Source: Aphrophora alni (lineage: Eukaryota > Arthropoda > Insecta > Hemiptera > Aphrophoridae). From it: a stretch of DNA of 64,000 nt. The notes under the pieces were generated by a model, which ran no database searches, had not been told where the DNA came from, and worked only from the letters and a program-made list of their open reading frames with translations. Below, one piece after another: positions 49,311 to 60,783 of this stretch; positions within the stretch are counted from its first letter, which is position 1, and each line of letters opens with the position of its first letter. The translations under genes were made by a program, and so were the position numbers. The stretch lies in NCBI GenBank assembly GCA_963513935.1, contig OY740768.1, positions 2,304,835 to 2,368,834 of the forward strand, given 5' to 3'.

Positions 49311-50887
49311 CTAAAATTAAAAAAAAATATATTACTTCAACCACCCCACTCATTTGTTTATTTATTTTAGCACAGACAGAAACTAAATGATTTCATATTT
49401 AGTGTATAAAGTATAAAATGAAATGAGATTCTTAGGCCTATCTCAGTTAGCCTTTGACTTCAAATAAGAAAGGAAAAAAAAATTGTACTCAATATTGTGA
49501 CGTGTTTAGAGGAAGAGTCACTTGAGATCATTATGGTTGAGATCTTGGTTGGAGTTTGGGTCCTGATAGGAAGTTTGGTGGCCACTGAGGGCTCATCGTG
49601 ATCCCAATCAGATTAGAAAGTTGCAACAACTAGAGACTCGGCTAATGAAAGCGGACATGGAACTCAGACGATCTAGGAGTAAAGTACAGGACCTTGATGT
49701 GTAACAGCTGTGTTCCACCTTTTTTAGTTCAACAGCTTCCAATATTAATATGTTAAGATAAATTAACGAGCTTCATGGCGAGCTTCTGGGATATTCCCAG
49801 TAGAGCGATCAACCGTTATTATGTCACCTTGTAATTATTCAATACTTCTATGGTGCTACGGTGGAAAGAACTAAAATTCCGATAGAAATAGATTAAGTGT
49901 AGTGAATTTTGGTAAATTAATTTATAAGTCCCATTATTATTAAAATTAGTAATTAATTATCAAAGCTAGTTCCCTGGTATGTTGGTCGATTGACAGATTT
50001 TAAGATGATAGGTCTTAATATTGAGTGTAGCTGTTAATATCCGATCCTGTAAATGAAAATGTGGTGCCTACGATAGGCTTGCCGTAACAACTGACACTTG
50101 CCTTCTCATATGCAACTACTCACTACAGTTAATAGCAAAGCAAATCGTTACAATATCTAAATTTGTTCTTGAACCAACCAGACAGAAATACAATTTATTG
50201 AGGCTACTTTATTATGTTTGTCATACAGTTATAATATTTGCAGTCATCTTCAGCACAGTTATCTGTTAGATGAAGAACATTAAACAAGATAGTAAGCATC
50301 AATAAGATATTGTGAGGGACTTAATGCACTAGTAGTGTGGGCATTTGGAGTGGTGTATAAATGTGGGCCATCAACTAAGGTCTGTATTCTGTGGAAGGAC
50401 TACGAACCAACCAGAAGGATGGTAGTCTTCAAGGGAGATTTGAAGACCTGGGTTGCAATATGAAGTGTAGGGGAAAAGTTTAATCACGTGAGGTGAAATT
50501 ACGAGTCAATCAGAGGTAAGTTTAGGTGAGATTGGGAGCTAGGCTCTCAGCAGAAACTGTTGGGGAATGTTGAATAGATGTGTGGCTGTGTTTAATGTTA
50601 GAAATCTTCACCAGGACCACTATCCTAATGGAGTTTAACTAGAGTTTTTGTCATAAGGCGTTTAATGGGAGATGTTGGATGTTTGTCCGGACAGTGTGAT
50701 ATCTGCTCGGTGGGCCTAGAGCTTCATCTCTTGTGGAGGTTTATGTGAAGAATCCGGGTAAAATTCATTCACATGCAATACATTATAAAAATTTTGAGGG
50801 TTTGTCCATCCCTAATATAATGTAGGTATTCTGTACTTGTAATAATTTCTAAATAAAGTTACAGCACATTACTAAACAAGACATTAC

Positions 50888-51066
50888 CATTCTTGAATGC
50901 TGTCCAAGTTGCTAATAAATTTTGCTCCATTTCCAGCAAGTTGCTGTTCACGTTTCCAACGAATCAATTCATCATCTAGAATTTTCGACTGTAGTGTAGT
51001 TAAATTTGTAACGGTTTCTTTTAATTTGTCTGCCAAAGATAACTGCAGCTGCATAATACCTGCCAC
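50888..51066 (-). CDS. STAT: STAT exon E: coiled coil with the ILDDELIxWKR signature
   Basis: A 179-bp exon starting with GTG (Val) at phase 0 and ending with two bases of a Trp codon (TG|gtaatg). It encodes VAGIMQLQLSLADKLKETVT and then the family signature KILDDELIRWKREQQLAGNG, nearly identical to STAT5 ILDDELIQWKRRQQLAGNG. It finishes with LDSIQEW, matching LDVLQSW. This is the strongest single coiled-coil diagnostic of the gene and places it with STAT5/STAT6-type rather than STAT1-type proteins. Confidence 0.97.
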
Positions 51067-52241
51067 CTGAAAATTGTTTAAATTTTAAGAAATTTCTACA
51101 AAATATGAAGCTATTATTATGGAATTGAGCATGAGACAGTATCTAATTACCAAGTTCGGTGGTCCTAAAAATTAGAAAATTATGGATTTAAAAAAGGTAA
51201 ACATGAAAGCATCTGAATGAATGAATGAACCAAATCCATTTCTTTTTTGACATATGGAATAGTTAGGGTTAATTATCTCAATTTTCTGTTAAAAATTTGA
51301 TAATTTTAGAACAAGAGTTTTCAAAATTTCGAGTTACCGGTCAGAAATGCACATTGTAACATTTCACATTTTTCTACAAAAACAACTGGCTTGGTGATGT
51401 ATGATTGAGTGTGACATAATCAGAAAAAAACTCGATCGAAAATCATCAAAAGGCTAGAGGAGTGGTTGATTGTGGTTACATATCAGATATGGTTTGGACA
51501 GAAACAAATGGTGTGATGTGTTATGGATTAAAAAATAATAATGATTAAATAATCATGTTAGCGTATGATAACGATCAGGAACCCTTGTAAATTTTTTTTT
51601 TTTTTTTTCTTTGTTGCAAAAAATAACCATGTTCAATTATATCAAAGACTATAAAATGTTGAAATATGTAAAGCAGCGAAAGACTGCTTAGTAACCAAGA
51701 AAAATAAGAACAAAGAATTTTCTTATTGGCTTCAAGATGAGCCAATCAGAAAAGTAGTAAAACTGGTGGGGACCATAGAGTTAGCGGGAGACGACACTTG
51801 TTGTTGAAGACCCTAAGAACATTAACTGGTCTCTGACCAATAACGATAGATTTGTGGACAAATTGACAATAGATCTAGTTTATTTTTCTTATAAGTTACT
51901 ACAGTTGGATTTACCAAATGATAAAGTTTAAAACTCCTATTTACTTAATTCAGAGTTATTAATCCAGCAGTAATTATATAGAGACAGCGCGCAGGCGTCC
52001 TTGATATAGACACATATGTTTAAAAGTTATATAATATGATTATTATGTAAAAGAGAATGTAACAGAATCAGAGATTTTGAACAATTTATGAATATTTATA
52101 CGGAAGGAAAATTTGACCGTAGTTGGTACAGAATATCTTAAATATAGAATTTATAAAAGTGATGAAGAATAAACTTTATATGAACCATCTCTTATATATT
52201 TATAGTGAAGTATCTTGATTGACATTCACATATTATTGTGT

Positions 52242-52549
52242 ATAATAATTAAATTACCTTTGGTTTCCGCCAGGTGACTTCTTTTTATATACACTTACGC
52301 GTTTCGAAGCGTACGCTCCATCTTCAGAGTTCTATTACTTTTTCACTCGATTGAGGTCGTTATACATTAAAATAACACATAAAAAACACACGGACACTAC
52401 ATATATATGTTTATAAATTTATACATCGCTTATGATAACGCGACACTTTCGATGTGTATCACATCAATGTCCTAGGACAACTCGTATAAGGCGTAAGTGT
52501 ATATAAAAAGAAGTCACCTGGCGGAAACCAAAGGTAATTTAATTATTAT
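52242..52549. repeat. Foldback element, 59-bp perfect arms
   Basis: Arms 52242-52300 and 52491-52549 are perfect reverse complements over 59 bp, around a spacer of about 190 bp. On the minus strand the spacer starts CTGAAGATGGAGCG TACGCTTCGAAACG, i.e. CTGAAGA, a stem (GGAGCG/CGCTTC) and GAAAC. It lies in the intron between exons D and E. It is the same class as 42734-42962 and 32270-32428, but the arm sequences are unrelated. Confidence 0.9.
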
Positions 52550-52934
52550 ATAAAATAAGTGACTTGGATACTATCAACATGATTCTTAAATTATTGTATA
52601 TTTTTTAGGGTTTTATGTATCTTGATATTTGGTTATGTCTTTTAGAAAAAAATAAATATTTCAGAAACCTTGACTCTGTATATGATTTACCAGTACACAG
52701 TTCTAGTAAACCATGATTCTAAGCACACGGATGAGTATATGTTCTTAAACAAAAATATTGGCGCCGTTAGATATTTAAATATATCTGTAAAATTGAGTAA
52801 AGCCTCCAGCCAAAAGTAAATTAAAAAATTAACGTACGGGAAAAGCTGTGACAGTTATAAAATTCATGATAAAACTACTTGTCTATAATTTTACATATAC
52901 TTTAAACTATAAACAACCTCCGAACGAATTTAAA

Positions 52935-53020
52935 TGTGTTTTGTATAGTGTATTTATAATTGTGTTTTTATTTTCCTGATGATGGAATATTCACCCGAAA
53001 CTGCAGTAGAGTTAAGGTAA
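52935..53020 (+). repeat. Second copy of the CTGATGA...GAAAC repeat
   Basis: It contains agtgtatttataa, then CTGATGATGGAATATTCACC CGAAACTG. The upstream stretch aligns with the copy at 41540-41640. Stem II is shorter here (GG/CC). It is interpreted as a decayed fragment of the same family. Confidence 0.4.
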
Positions 53021-53124
53021 AAAATACTTAAACTGAAGGATTAGTAGCCTTTATTTACCCAGTATATGAAGTATATGGTTAGTCTGATAATTGTAAAAAA
53101 TCTTTACCTCCATTTTCAGGAAAG

Positions 53125-53250
53125 TGAAAAAGTGATTTTCGAGATGCCGTCCGCCTTGCGTTATTTGTACATACTATGTAAGCACAATAGTGCTCATAAA
53201 AATTAAGATAAGCTACTTGAATATCTAAGAATGGCACGTAATATTTACTA
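53125..53250 (+). repeat. Interspersed repeat family, partial copy 3
   Basis: AAAAAGTGATTTTCGAGATG CCGTCC and AAAATTAAGATAAG match the first part of the repeats at 9440 and 46850. It is truncated after about 120 bases and lies in the STAT intron between exons D and E. Confidence 0.6.
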
Positions 53251-53692
53251 TATTTTTGTGGGAAAGGTAAACAGGATGATAAGGGGATCCCAGGAAATAA
53301 TTCCCGCCTTCCTGATGTCTTTGTTCGCTGATTCCAAGAATGCATTCACATGATAACTTTAAGGCATATGCAAACTGTGTACGTGTTTACACAGAAGCAT
53401 TTGAGGTCTATATTTTTTTTATTGGAGGTTGTACCGCTGAAAGGAAATGCAACAAACAAAGTATGGGGACCCATCTTTTCCTCTCCATCCCAGACACATT
53501 CCTACCTTGAGGATACTGTACCTATAAGCATAAAATATTACCTATAAGTTTAATTATTGGTGGATTTTGATAAAACTTTGGAAAGTTATAGACCTTGTAG
53601 GAATAAGCAAAAAGATTGTTCTAATGTCAATTTTCTTTTAAATGGTTACACATAATTTTGTACATTTTAAACTACCCAAAAGATTTACCTAC

Positions 53693-53799
53693 CTTTTGAT
53701 TCAACACTAGATCTAACGTATCTTTTTGAGCTCTAACTTTTCTATCCATTTCTATGTTTTGTGCGTTTTTGGGTAAATTCTGAAGGTGTGTTATATGAG
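53693..53799 (-). CDS. STAT: STAT exon D: coiled-coil domain
   Basis: A 107-bp exon that opens with CT, completing an Ala codon with the G of exon C, and ends at phase 0 (CAA AAG|gtaggt). It encodes HITHLQNLPKNAQNIEMDRK followed by VRAQKDTLDLVLNQK, a charged helical segment aligning with the STAT5 region [20 protein letters not shown]. The AG is preceded by ttttgttt. The phase shows that exon C splices directly here, skipping the open stretch at 54022-54207. Confidence 0.93.
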
Positions 53800-54935
53800 C
53801 TGAAACAAAAACATAAAAAATTTAGTCATGAGAAAAAAATATCTGCTTAATATTCGAAAGTTAGGAAGATTCATACAAAATAAATATTGGTGTTGACTTA
53901 TATAATCTTTCATTCCATATAAAACAGATTTGCTTCAAATACAGATTTAAAAAAAGAAGAATTTCTAATAAATTTTCAGCAATTTTAGGTTAAGAGAAAG
54001 TTGGCCTAAATTACTGTTAGGTTAAGGAGGAGGGAGAGAGGGAAGATACCTGTGACCAAATAGGGGTTGCAAGAGTTGTGAATTACTAAGATCTAATCGT
54101 TCATTAACTTTTTCTTGGCCTATTGTGTTGTAAAATTCTTCTACCTTAGTCTGTATGTTGCTTTTGACAATTCCATAGTTGGCGAAACCTTGGTCGGCAT
54201 GGCTCATTAAAAAATATCGTGGAAGTACAAATTGCCTTTTATTTAATTAAATGATACATAGTTGAAATTAAAGAATGGAATATAGAATGTCTTCAACCAC
54301 AAAATTTTAGAATATATATATCTCAGAATACCTGTAGAGTACTTTAGAACAATAAGATAATGATGGTAACCAGGTGGAAAGGTATTGAGAACTTTAAATC
54401 AATTTAGCAGGAAATACACTGGAAGCTGAGAGTCTATGGAACATATGATCGCATATTCATATTAGGCATCAAAAATCCTGGCAATATCCATCAGGAAAGT
54501 TGTGCTATCAGTGAGAAATCAAAATTCAACATTTGAATAAACATATATAGCAAAACAAATTAAATACATAATATTAGATATCTGTGTTTATGTTTCTTAA
54601 ACAGTGCACAACTCTGAATTACTCAAACTGAAAAAAAGAAGGGAAAAAATGAAACAGTTGATTCAGGAAATGTTTGTCTGAGGGCGGTATGAACTACCAC
54701 AGAATTCGGATCGTGGTGAGTCTGGATTATTTTGTGACTCCACTGTATAAATGATTGCCTGAATTTGTCATAAGAGAGATTTACATTAGAAAATTCTTCA
54801 AACCGGTATGAAATATGCAGTAATATTTATTTACAATTAATCTTGCTACAAAAATTATTGTGTAGGAGAAATTTAATAAGGATATCAGCAAAAGTTTAAA
54901 TAATACAGAACAAAAATATTAACACCATTCCTCAC

Positions 54936-55110
54936 CATTGAGTTTGCTGCATTCATGGCACTGAAGTGCGAAAGCTTCCTGCTCTTGTTCCATTTTACGC
55001 AGATCTTCCCCTGTATCTTGAGTGCGTTGACGAAACCTTTCTAACTGTTGTATGATTTCTGAAGCAGCCGTGTCTGTCACTATGCCTTGTGTCAGCATAC
55101 CGACTCCAAC
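54936..55110 (-). CDS. STAT: STAT exon C: start of coiled-coil domain
   Basis: This 175-bp exon starts at phase 0 (VGVGMLTQG) and ends after one base of a codon (AAT G|gtgagg). It encodes 58 residues with the helix EIIQQLERFRQRTQDTGEDL, close to the STAT5 motif TQDTENELKKLQQTQE. This is the first long helix of the four-helix coiled coil, a surface for regulatory protein contacts. The single-base overhang joins the exon at 53799 to give Ala. Confidence 0.95.
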
Positions 55111-55428
55111 CTGTACAATATAAATTTCACTGTGAAGATATAAATAAATTCTGCTACAAAATGGAAGATGGCATTGTATAGGAATCATTGTTGATATTTT
55201 GAATATCAAACTTGTAGTTATAAGCAGTGTTAAAAATTATAACAGGAGTAATAAGTCCATAATTTTCTAAAGTATGACAATTAATAACTCTATAATGGTT
55301 GTTGAGACTACAACAAATGTGTTTATTATATTTAAGCATTTTATACCAGTTTAAAGTAAAACAGATAAACAAGCTCCTGGTAGAAAAGATTGTGTGTTTG
55401 AAAAAGCAAGAGGAGAGAGAGAAGACAG

Positions 55429-56014
55429 TAGTGGTGGGCATTAACGCTAACAATGGTCAACACCAGTTAACGTTGAGCATGATTAACTGTTAATAAAAAC
55501 TGCTAACGTTAACCTGCCAGAGAGAACAGAAGACCAAGCGTCTTTGTTTGTTCAGTGTGCAGGTGTGCAGTGCATGTGTTCAGTGAGAAGTGAGAAGGCT
55601 CTAGTCATTAATCGACTGTTTCTTAGAATCGGATGAGTCTATTACTCGCCTATATTTACACCACACTATTTTCGTATTATCCAGTCATCGTTTTATACAG
55701 TTTAGATTTAGTAAAAAACAAACAGTAAAATAGTAGGCTACAGCAGAAACATACGTTGATTCGTTAATGAACAAACGTTGACGTTAATTGATTCACTTTA
55801 GTTGCTCAACTAAACTAACAGACGACTGAGAGGCGTACGTGTAGCTGGGTGAGCGTGCATCGAGTGGGCCGCTGTCGCTAATAAACAACCACTAATGCGT
55901 CACCTGCAAGCACTAAGCAAATGATCAACGTTAGCAGTTAATGCACTTCTTCGTCAACTGCATTGATCGTTGTCGGTTGGCTGTTACGGTTGACTGTTAA
56001 CGGGCACAGCCCTA
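55429..56014. mobile_element. hAT-like MITE, 586 bp
   Basis: The left end TAGTGGTGGGCATTAACG faces a right end whose reverse complement is TAGGGCTGTGCCCGTTAACA. Flanks are GAAGACAG (55421-55428) and GAAGACGG (56015-56022), an 8-bp duplication with one change. Many GTTAAC/GTTAACG motifs crowd the ends. No transposase frame was seen. It lies in the STAT intron between exons B and C. Confidence 0.88.
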
Positions 56015-56486
56015 GAAGACGGAGAGGAAATTATTAACTTTCCTAAACTTTAAGAAGTGGGAAACAAAATACAGGAAATGAGAAATTAATTCTCAATTTT
56101 TCTGGAAAATATAAACCATTTCAACTTTTGTTATCATAACAATCAATGTTTACAAATTTAATAACAATTAATTCATTAGAATAATCACTTCTGTGTTACA
56201 AGTATTATACATCTTATAGTCATATTCTCTCTTTTAGCTGACAAAACAACAACAACAAAATTCCCCATACAAACTCTCACAAGGAAAAATATACAATATA
56301 AAAAAAATAGGAATGGTGCTTTAACAATAAGTATAATTACAATATATAAAAAAGTATGTGGCCATATTTACAGAGTTCTTAATGACGATGGTCAAGTTTC
56401 AATATATATTAATTGAGAAACTTAGTCACCTCCAATCTATGTCAATTGATTAACATAGTAAAATCAAGGTCAGTAGAAATACTTAC

Positions 56487-56576
56487 ATTTTCTATTTGTT
56501 GTAATAACTTCATTTCATTGTTTAAACAACGTTTAATAGTTTGAAACAGATCTAGAGGGCTGTGGCTGTAACGTTG
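56487..56576 (-). CDS. STAT: STAT exon B: end of N-terminal domain
   Basis: A 90-bp phase 0/0 exon preceded by a pyrimidine-rich tract and CAG, and followed by gtaagt. It encodes 30 residues, QRYSHSPLDLFQTIKRCLNN then EMKLLQQIEN. This matches the STAT5 stretch with CPLELVRCIRHILYNE, the last helices of the N-terminal domain leading into the coiled coil. Both splice signals are strong and the reading frame continues into the next exon. Confidence 0.94.
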
Positions 56577-57457
56577 CTGAAAAATAAAAACAATGATATA
56601 ATAAAAAGTAGTATATTCGGGTTTAATATGGTTTAATCGGACATTTACCATCATTTGTGCCTGTAAAAACTAATATACAACATTTTTATCAATAGATAAA
56701 CCTAGAGCATAGAAATGAAAACATAAATATAGTCTAGGGCTATGTTTGAAACTACAACTAAATCTAAGCCTGAGCAATCAAAACTAAGACTAAATGCAAA
56801 ACATGTTCAGAAAAAACCACCAGACACAGGATCACATTACACAAAAAACAGCAAACAACTGACTGTTAAAAAGAAAGTGTCTTATTTATTGTTAGGTAAA
56901 CAAACTTTTGGTCCTTTTTTCACAGTTTGCCCCAGATTGAGTCATTATTCCTACATGGTATTTAAGCAGCATAATTTCAGCATTAATCGTAAAGTAGATG
57001 ATTATTATTTCTGATTTTTAATTCAGCTTTTATTAACGGAAGTCATAATGGCCTTATTCTTACACCAGTTTGGTTGATCACATTGTCTCATAGCTTTATA
57101 TACTATAAAGCTGAATGAAATAAGTTTTATAGAAGTGCATTCAGCCACAAATATTAGAGGTCTTCAATGCTTTCAATAAGGGCTTCTTTAAGCACACCAT
57201 ATCCCCGTAAAAATACCAATAATTAGTTTGCCAGCGATTTCTCAACTATCCTTTAGCGTACAATCAAAATGAAGAAATTGTTTAAGATATACTCAATTCA
57301 CCCTGGAATTAATTATATCTTGATTCTAGAAAACATACGGTTAGAATTTAGGGTTAATTTAGGATTTAAAGTTAAGTTAGAATGTAATAGATAAATATTC
57401 TAAGTATTCTAAATATATAATTATTGATAGACACTTTTTAACAATAGACTATAAAAA

Positions 57458-57542
57458 ATCATTATGACAAAGTGCGAGACTGCCGGAATGTGACCAGGAA
57501 ATCATTATGACAAAGTGCGAGACTGCCGGAATGTGACCAGGG
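57458..57542. repeat. 43-bp tandem duplication
   Basis: AATCATTATGACAAAGTGCG and the following AGACTGCCGGAATGTGACCA occur twice without change at 57458-57500 and 57501-57542. The unit is GC-richer than its surroundings. It lies in the STAT intron between exons A and B. Confidence 0.97.
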
Positions 57543-58035
57543 TGCTGTCACAGAATAAGATCGCTAATAAAAAAGAATTCAAAACGAGGGATCAATTGAC
57601 AGAATATATATATATATTCTGTCATAATAATAGGATAGCTCTGGAACAAAAGCTTAGGATATTAAACTTGTAAATTAATTCAATGTTGAATTTAAGCATA
57701 TTAGAGATGTTTTATATATGGAAAGAAATTCTCAATGGAAAGATTTTTATCACTGATTGCCCAAACCATTTCATTCTGACTCCTACGCGAGGAATCTGTT
57801 TTGATTCCTAACAGTACAAATGGACAGACTGAAAACAAAGCACGTTTACATATACTTTTTAAAATTTGTCAGTTTGTCATCCTGGACAATGTTAACATTG
57901 AAGCATAACTTTTTTTATTTTTGAAAATTTGTTTAAGAGAGAAGGTTTGTGTACCACCTTAAGCTTACAACTTCTTTTTATATTTATTTTCTTGTTGTTG
58001 ACCAAATTAATTTGTATAACAAGTCATAATACAAG

Positions 58036-58092
<57 letters not shown>

Positions 58093-59811
58093 TTGTATAT
58101 AAAAAATTATTTTCTGTATGTAAAATTGTATAAATTACAACTTTGAATAAGTGATGCAGTACACAAGTAATACAACCAGCTTTTATCATGTGTGACTGAG
58201 GAAATATCCGACGGAGTAAAACGAATTAGACACCAGAAGTAGTTGAAGATTCCATTTAAATGCTTTCTGGTCTTCAATGTTTTTTTATATTTTTTGAATG
58301 ACATTACATGAAAACTCAATGAGTGGGATTACTACTGATAATGATTAATATAGATTGTTTAATCATTAATCATAATTTGTAAGAACAACATATAATGTAT
58401 CTTCAGAAAATGCATCAACTCTTGTTATCTAATGACTAAAACTACATAATTAAAACTCTAAGCCTCCAGCTTATATTACTAAAAAGAGCCAGTTTCTAAA
58501 ATTTAATATTAATATATCCAAGATTAAATTAATCTTCCATTAAATCTATATAACCATCACCAGATATAAAATAATGGTGCAAAATCTTTCTTACTACCAA
58601 AACTAAATAAAATTGAACCAAAACTAAACGTTAAAAAGTAAAAATAAATGATGAATGGAGACATTTAAAAATATTTATACATTTAAATTAGAGCCTAAAC
58701 ATGAGAGTATATTGTAATTGATACAAATCGAGCTTTAAATCGTAGTGATAATTATGTATTTTATAACACCTCCATGGCTAAATTTTAGTTTTTTACTGAA
58801 ATTCACAAAGTAACATTTAGGGAAAGATGGTTACCAATATATTTTGCTTGCGTCCTTAGAGGCTACATTTGACCAAAATTTGATAACAATAGTTGAAGAC
58901 GATTTAAAAAAACAAACATTATTTTGTAGTTTTTTTATTATGGCAGCTACTTTCAACAAAACAATTAATAAAAGCCCCAGGTATGACCAAAATATACCCA
59001 CACAAAGCCAAGATTAAAATTGGTCACAAATTTAGCCAGTAGAGATCATACGACAGATATTGTAGAGTATAGTTAGTATGTAGCATGTAATATGGCAACC
59101 CCACACCTTTCTTCATCTAGTCTTGAGTTATATTCCCCTTTCACATGTTTCTTGATCAACACTGGTTTTCTTCCGACCCCGATGCTTATAATAATATTCA
59201 AGACCTAGGAGTCGCTTTTCTTCTATCACATCTTCTCAATTTGAAAAAAGTTGTTGGTTTTTTGTCAAGGAGGATTTTATCCGCTGTTTTTAAAGTGACG
59301 ATGATGACTGAAATAGTTCTGGCATTTAACAACAAAAAAAAACCAGTACAAATTTATGAATTGAAAAGCAAAAGATTTCCTTTTTAAAATGTTTTATTTT
59401 ATTCCTGTACAAGTTCTATAAAACTCGAGACAACTTTTTTACGTTGATATTTTAGGCTACCTTGTGACTAGATTTTGTAAATTTTCTGAAATCACATTTT
59501 GCATAAAAACGGTTGCTCCTATAAAAAACCAACTTTTTTTGTACAGAATTTAATTTATAAAACTAAAAACGGAAGAGTAGGTAACACACAGAAAAACATA
59601 AGACTAAGAGGGCTCGAAGATGTGATAATTCACTAGTACGATCTGAGACATGATAACTCTTTAAACAAAAATTGTAATACTAAATATTTTAAAATTTACA
59701 AAATTCGAACCCGATTAAGTTTTATGTGGTGATTTGAGTGTCTTGCAATTAAGCTCAGCATTAAATATTAAAAAAAAAACTTGACTGAATCAGATAATTA
59801 TTAAAACTTAC
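57543..59811. other. Rest of STAT intron A-B, no coding signal
   Basis: Apart from the (CA)n tract this is AT-rich intron. The 80-codon open stretch at 59145-59387 has no recognisable motif. Confidence 0.6.
58045..58089. repeat. (CA)n microsatellite
   Basis: About 45 bases of AC alternation flanked by the inverted words ACAAGATATA and TCTTGTATAT. It lies in the STAT intron between exons A and B. Confidence 0.98.
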
Positions 59812-59968
59812 TCTAAACATGTTAGCAGCTTCCATTAGCTTTAATTTTGTCAAATATAAATCATTCGTAGTCATGGAGTTGGCTTTAGCTTCCAGCTCTT
59901 GTATCATAGAAGTAACCAAATTTGTTGCATATTGTTCATGTTGAGGATTGTCAGGATCAATGTCTGTC
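59812..59968 (-). CDS. STAT: STAT exon A: N-terminal domain, first recognised exon
   Basis: This 157-bp exon starts with one base completing the previous codon and ends at phase 0 (ATG TTT AGA, then gtaagt). It encodes 52 residues beginning TDIDPDNPQH, which matches the STAT5 segment W-D-x-I-D-L-D-N-P-Q, and continues with a helix containing SMIQELEAKA. The preceding codon is probably Trp split TG|G, as in other STATs. The upstream exon with the start codon was not found between 60000 and 64000, so it is probably outside the window. The N-terminal domain mediates tetramer formation and cofactor contacts. Confidence 0.93.
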
Positions 59969-60783
59969 CTATAAACAAAATAAATAAATCATGTACAAAC
60001 AGTCTATAAACATGTTGGCAGCTTCAAAATATTTTGATTGTGTTGACCACAATATGCTATTTAGAAAGCTTTATATAGGGTGAGGAGTAGTTGAGTAATT
60101 TCCTTCATATCTTGTGGACCAGAGAGCAATTATTGGGATGAATGAAATAGAAAGGAAAGTAAGTTTTTAAAGGTCAATACCGGTGTACCTCAGAAAAAAA
60201 ACTCATCTTGAATTAATTTTCATTCTAACTCTAAAAAAATCTGATAAAAATAATGACAACAATCTACATAGTATTAAAAAACCTTCAAGTTGTGTAATAT
60301 TGCTTGGAATTAAAGTTGATAATACACCTATGGCGACAATATATTCTAGACTTGATTGGTAAATATTTTATGATTCTGACCATTAAAAGAGTTAATGATA
60401 TTAACAATACCATAATGGTGTAAAGGTGTATTCATTACTCCTATTATGGCATCATGTTTTGGGGAAATTCTGTTAATGCTAACAAGGTTTTTGTTGTGGA
60501 GGGAAAAAATTCTTAGACTTATATTTAAACTGAAGACTTATGAATCATGTAAAAACGTTTTTAAATTGCATAACATTTTACCACTGCCTTGAATATGTTC
60601 ACCAAGTACACTTTGTTTTGGCAAATCAAATTTATCTGAGTTTTAATGTATTCACAACAAGATTAAACTATCCTGCCCATAGAACAACTGCATTTGAGAA
60701 TTCACCTTATTATAGTGGTATTAGACTATTTAATAAACTTCCTGGAGATAAAAAAGCACTAGCTTATTTTGTAAGTGATATAT

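Larger units (their letters stand above)
31704..59968 (-). other. STAT: STAT gene, span of 14 recognised coding exons
   Basis: STAT proteins are latent cytoplasmic transcription factors that JAK kinases phosphorylate on a C-terminal tyrosine; they then dimerise through SH2 domains and bind DNA. Fourteen minus-strand segments bounded by AG and GT join with matching phases into about 2,100 coding bases (~700 codons). The order of domains is that of STAT5/Stat92E: N-terminal domain, coiled coil, DNA-binding domain, linker, SH2, tyrosine tail. Introns range from about 750 bp to 4.4 kb. The initial methionine exon is absent from the window as far as could be read: the first recognised exon begins inside the N-terminal domain, after a split Trp codon. 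Family identity is very secure. Orthology to Stat92E specifically is inference from an insect normally carrying a single STAT. Confidence 0.96.
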
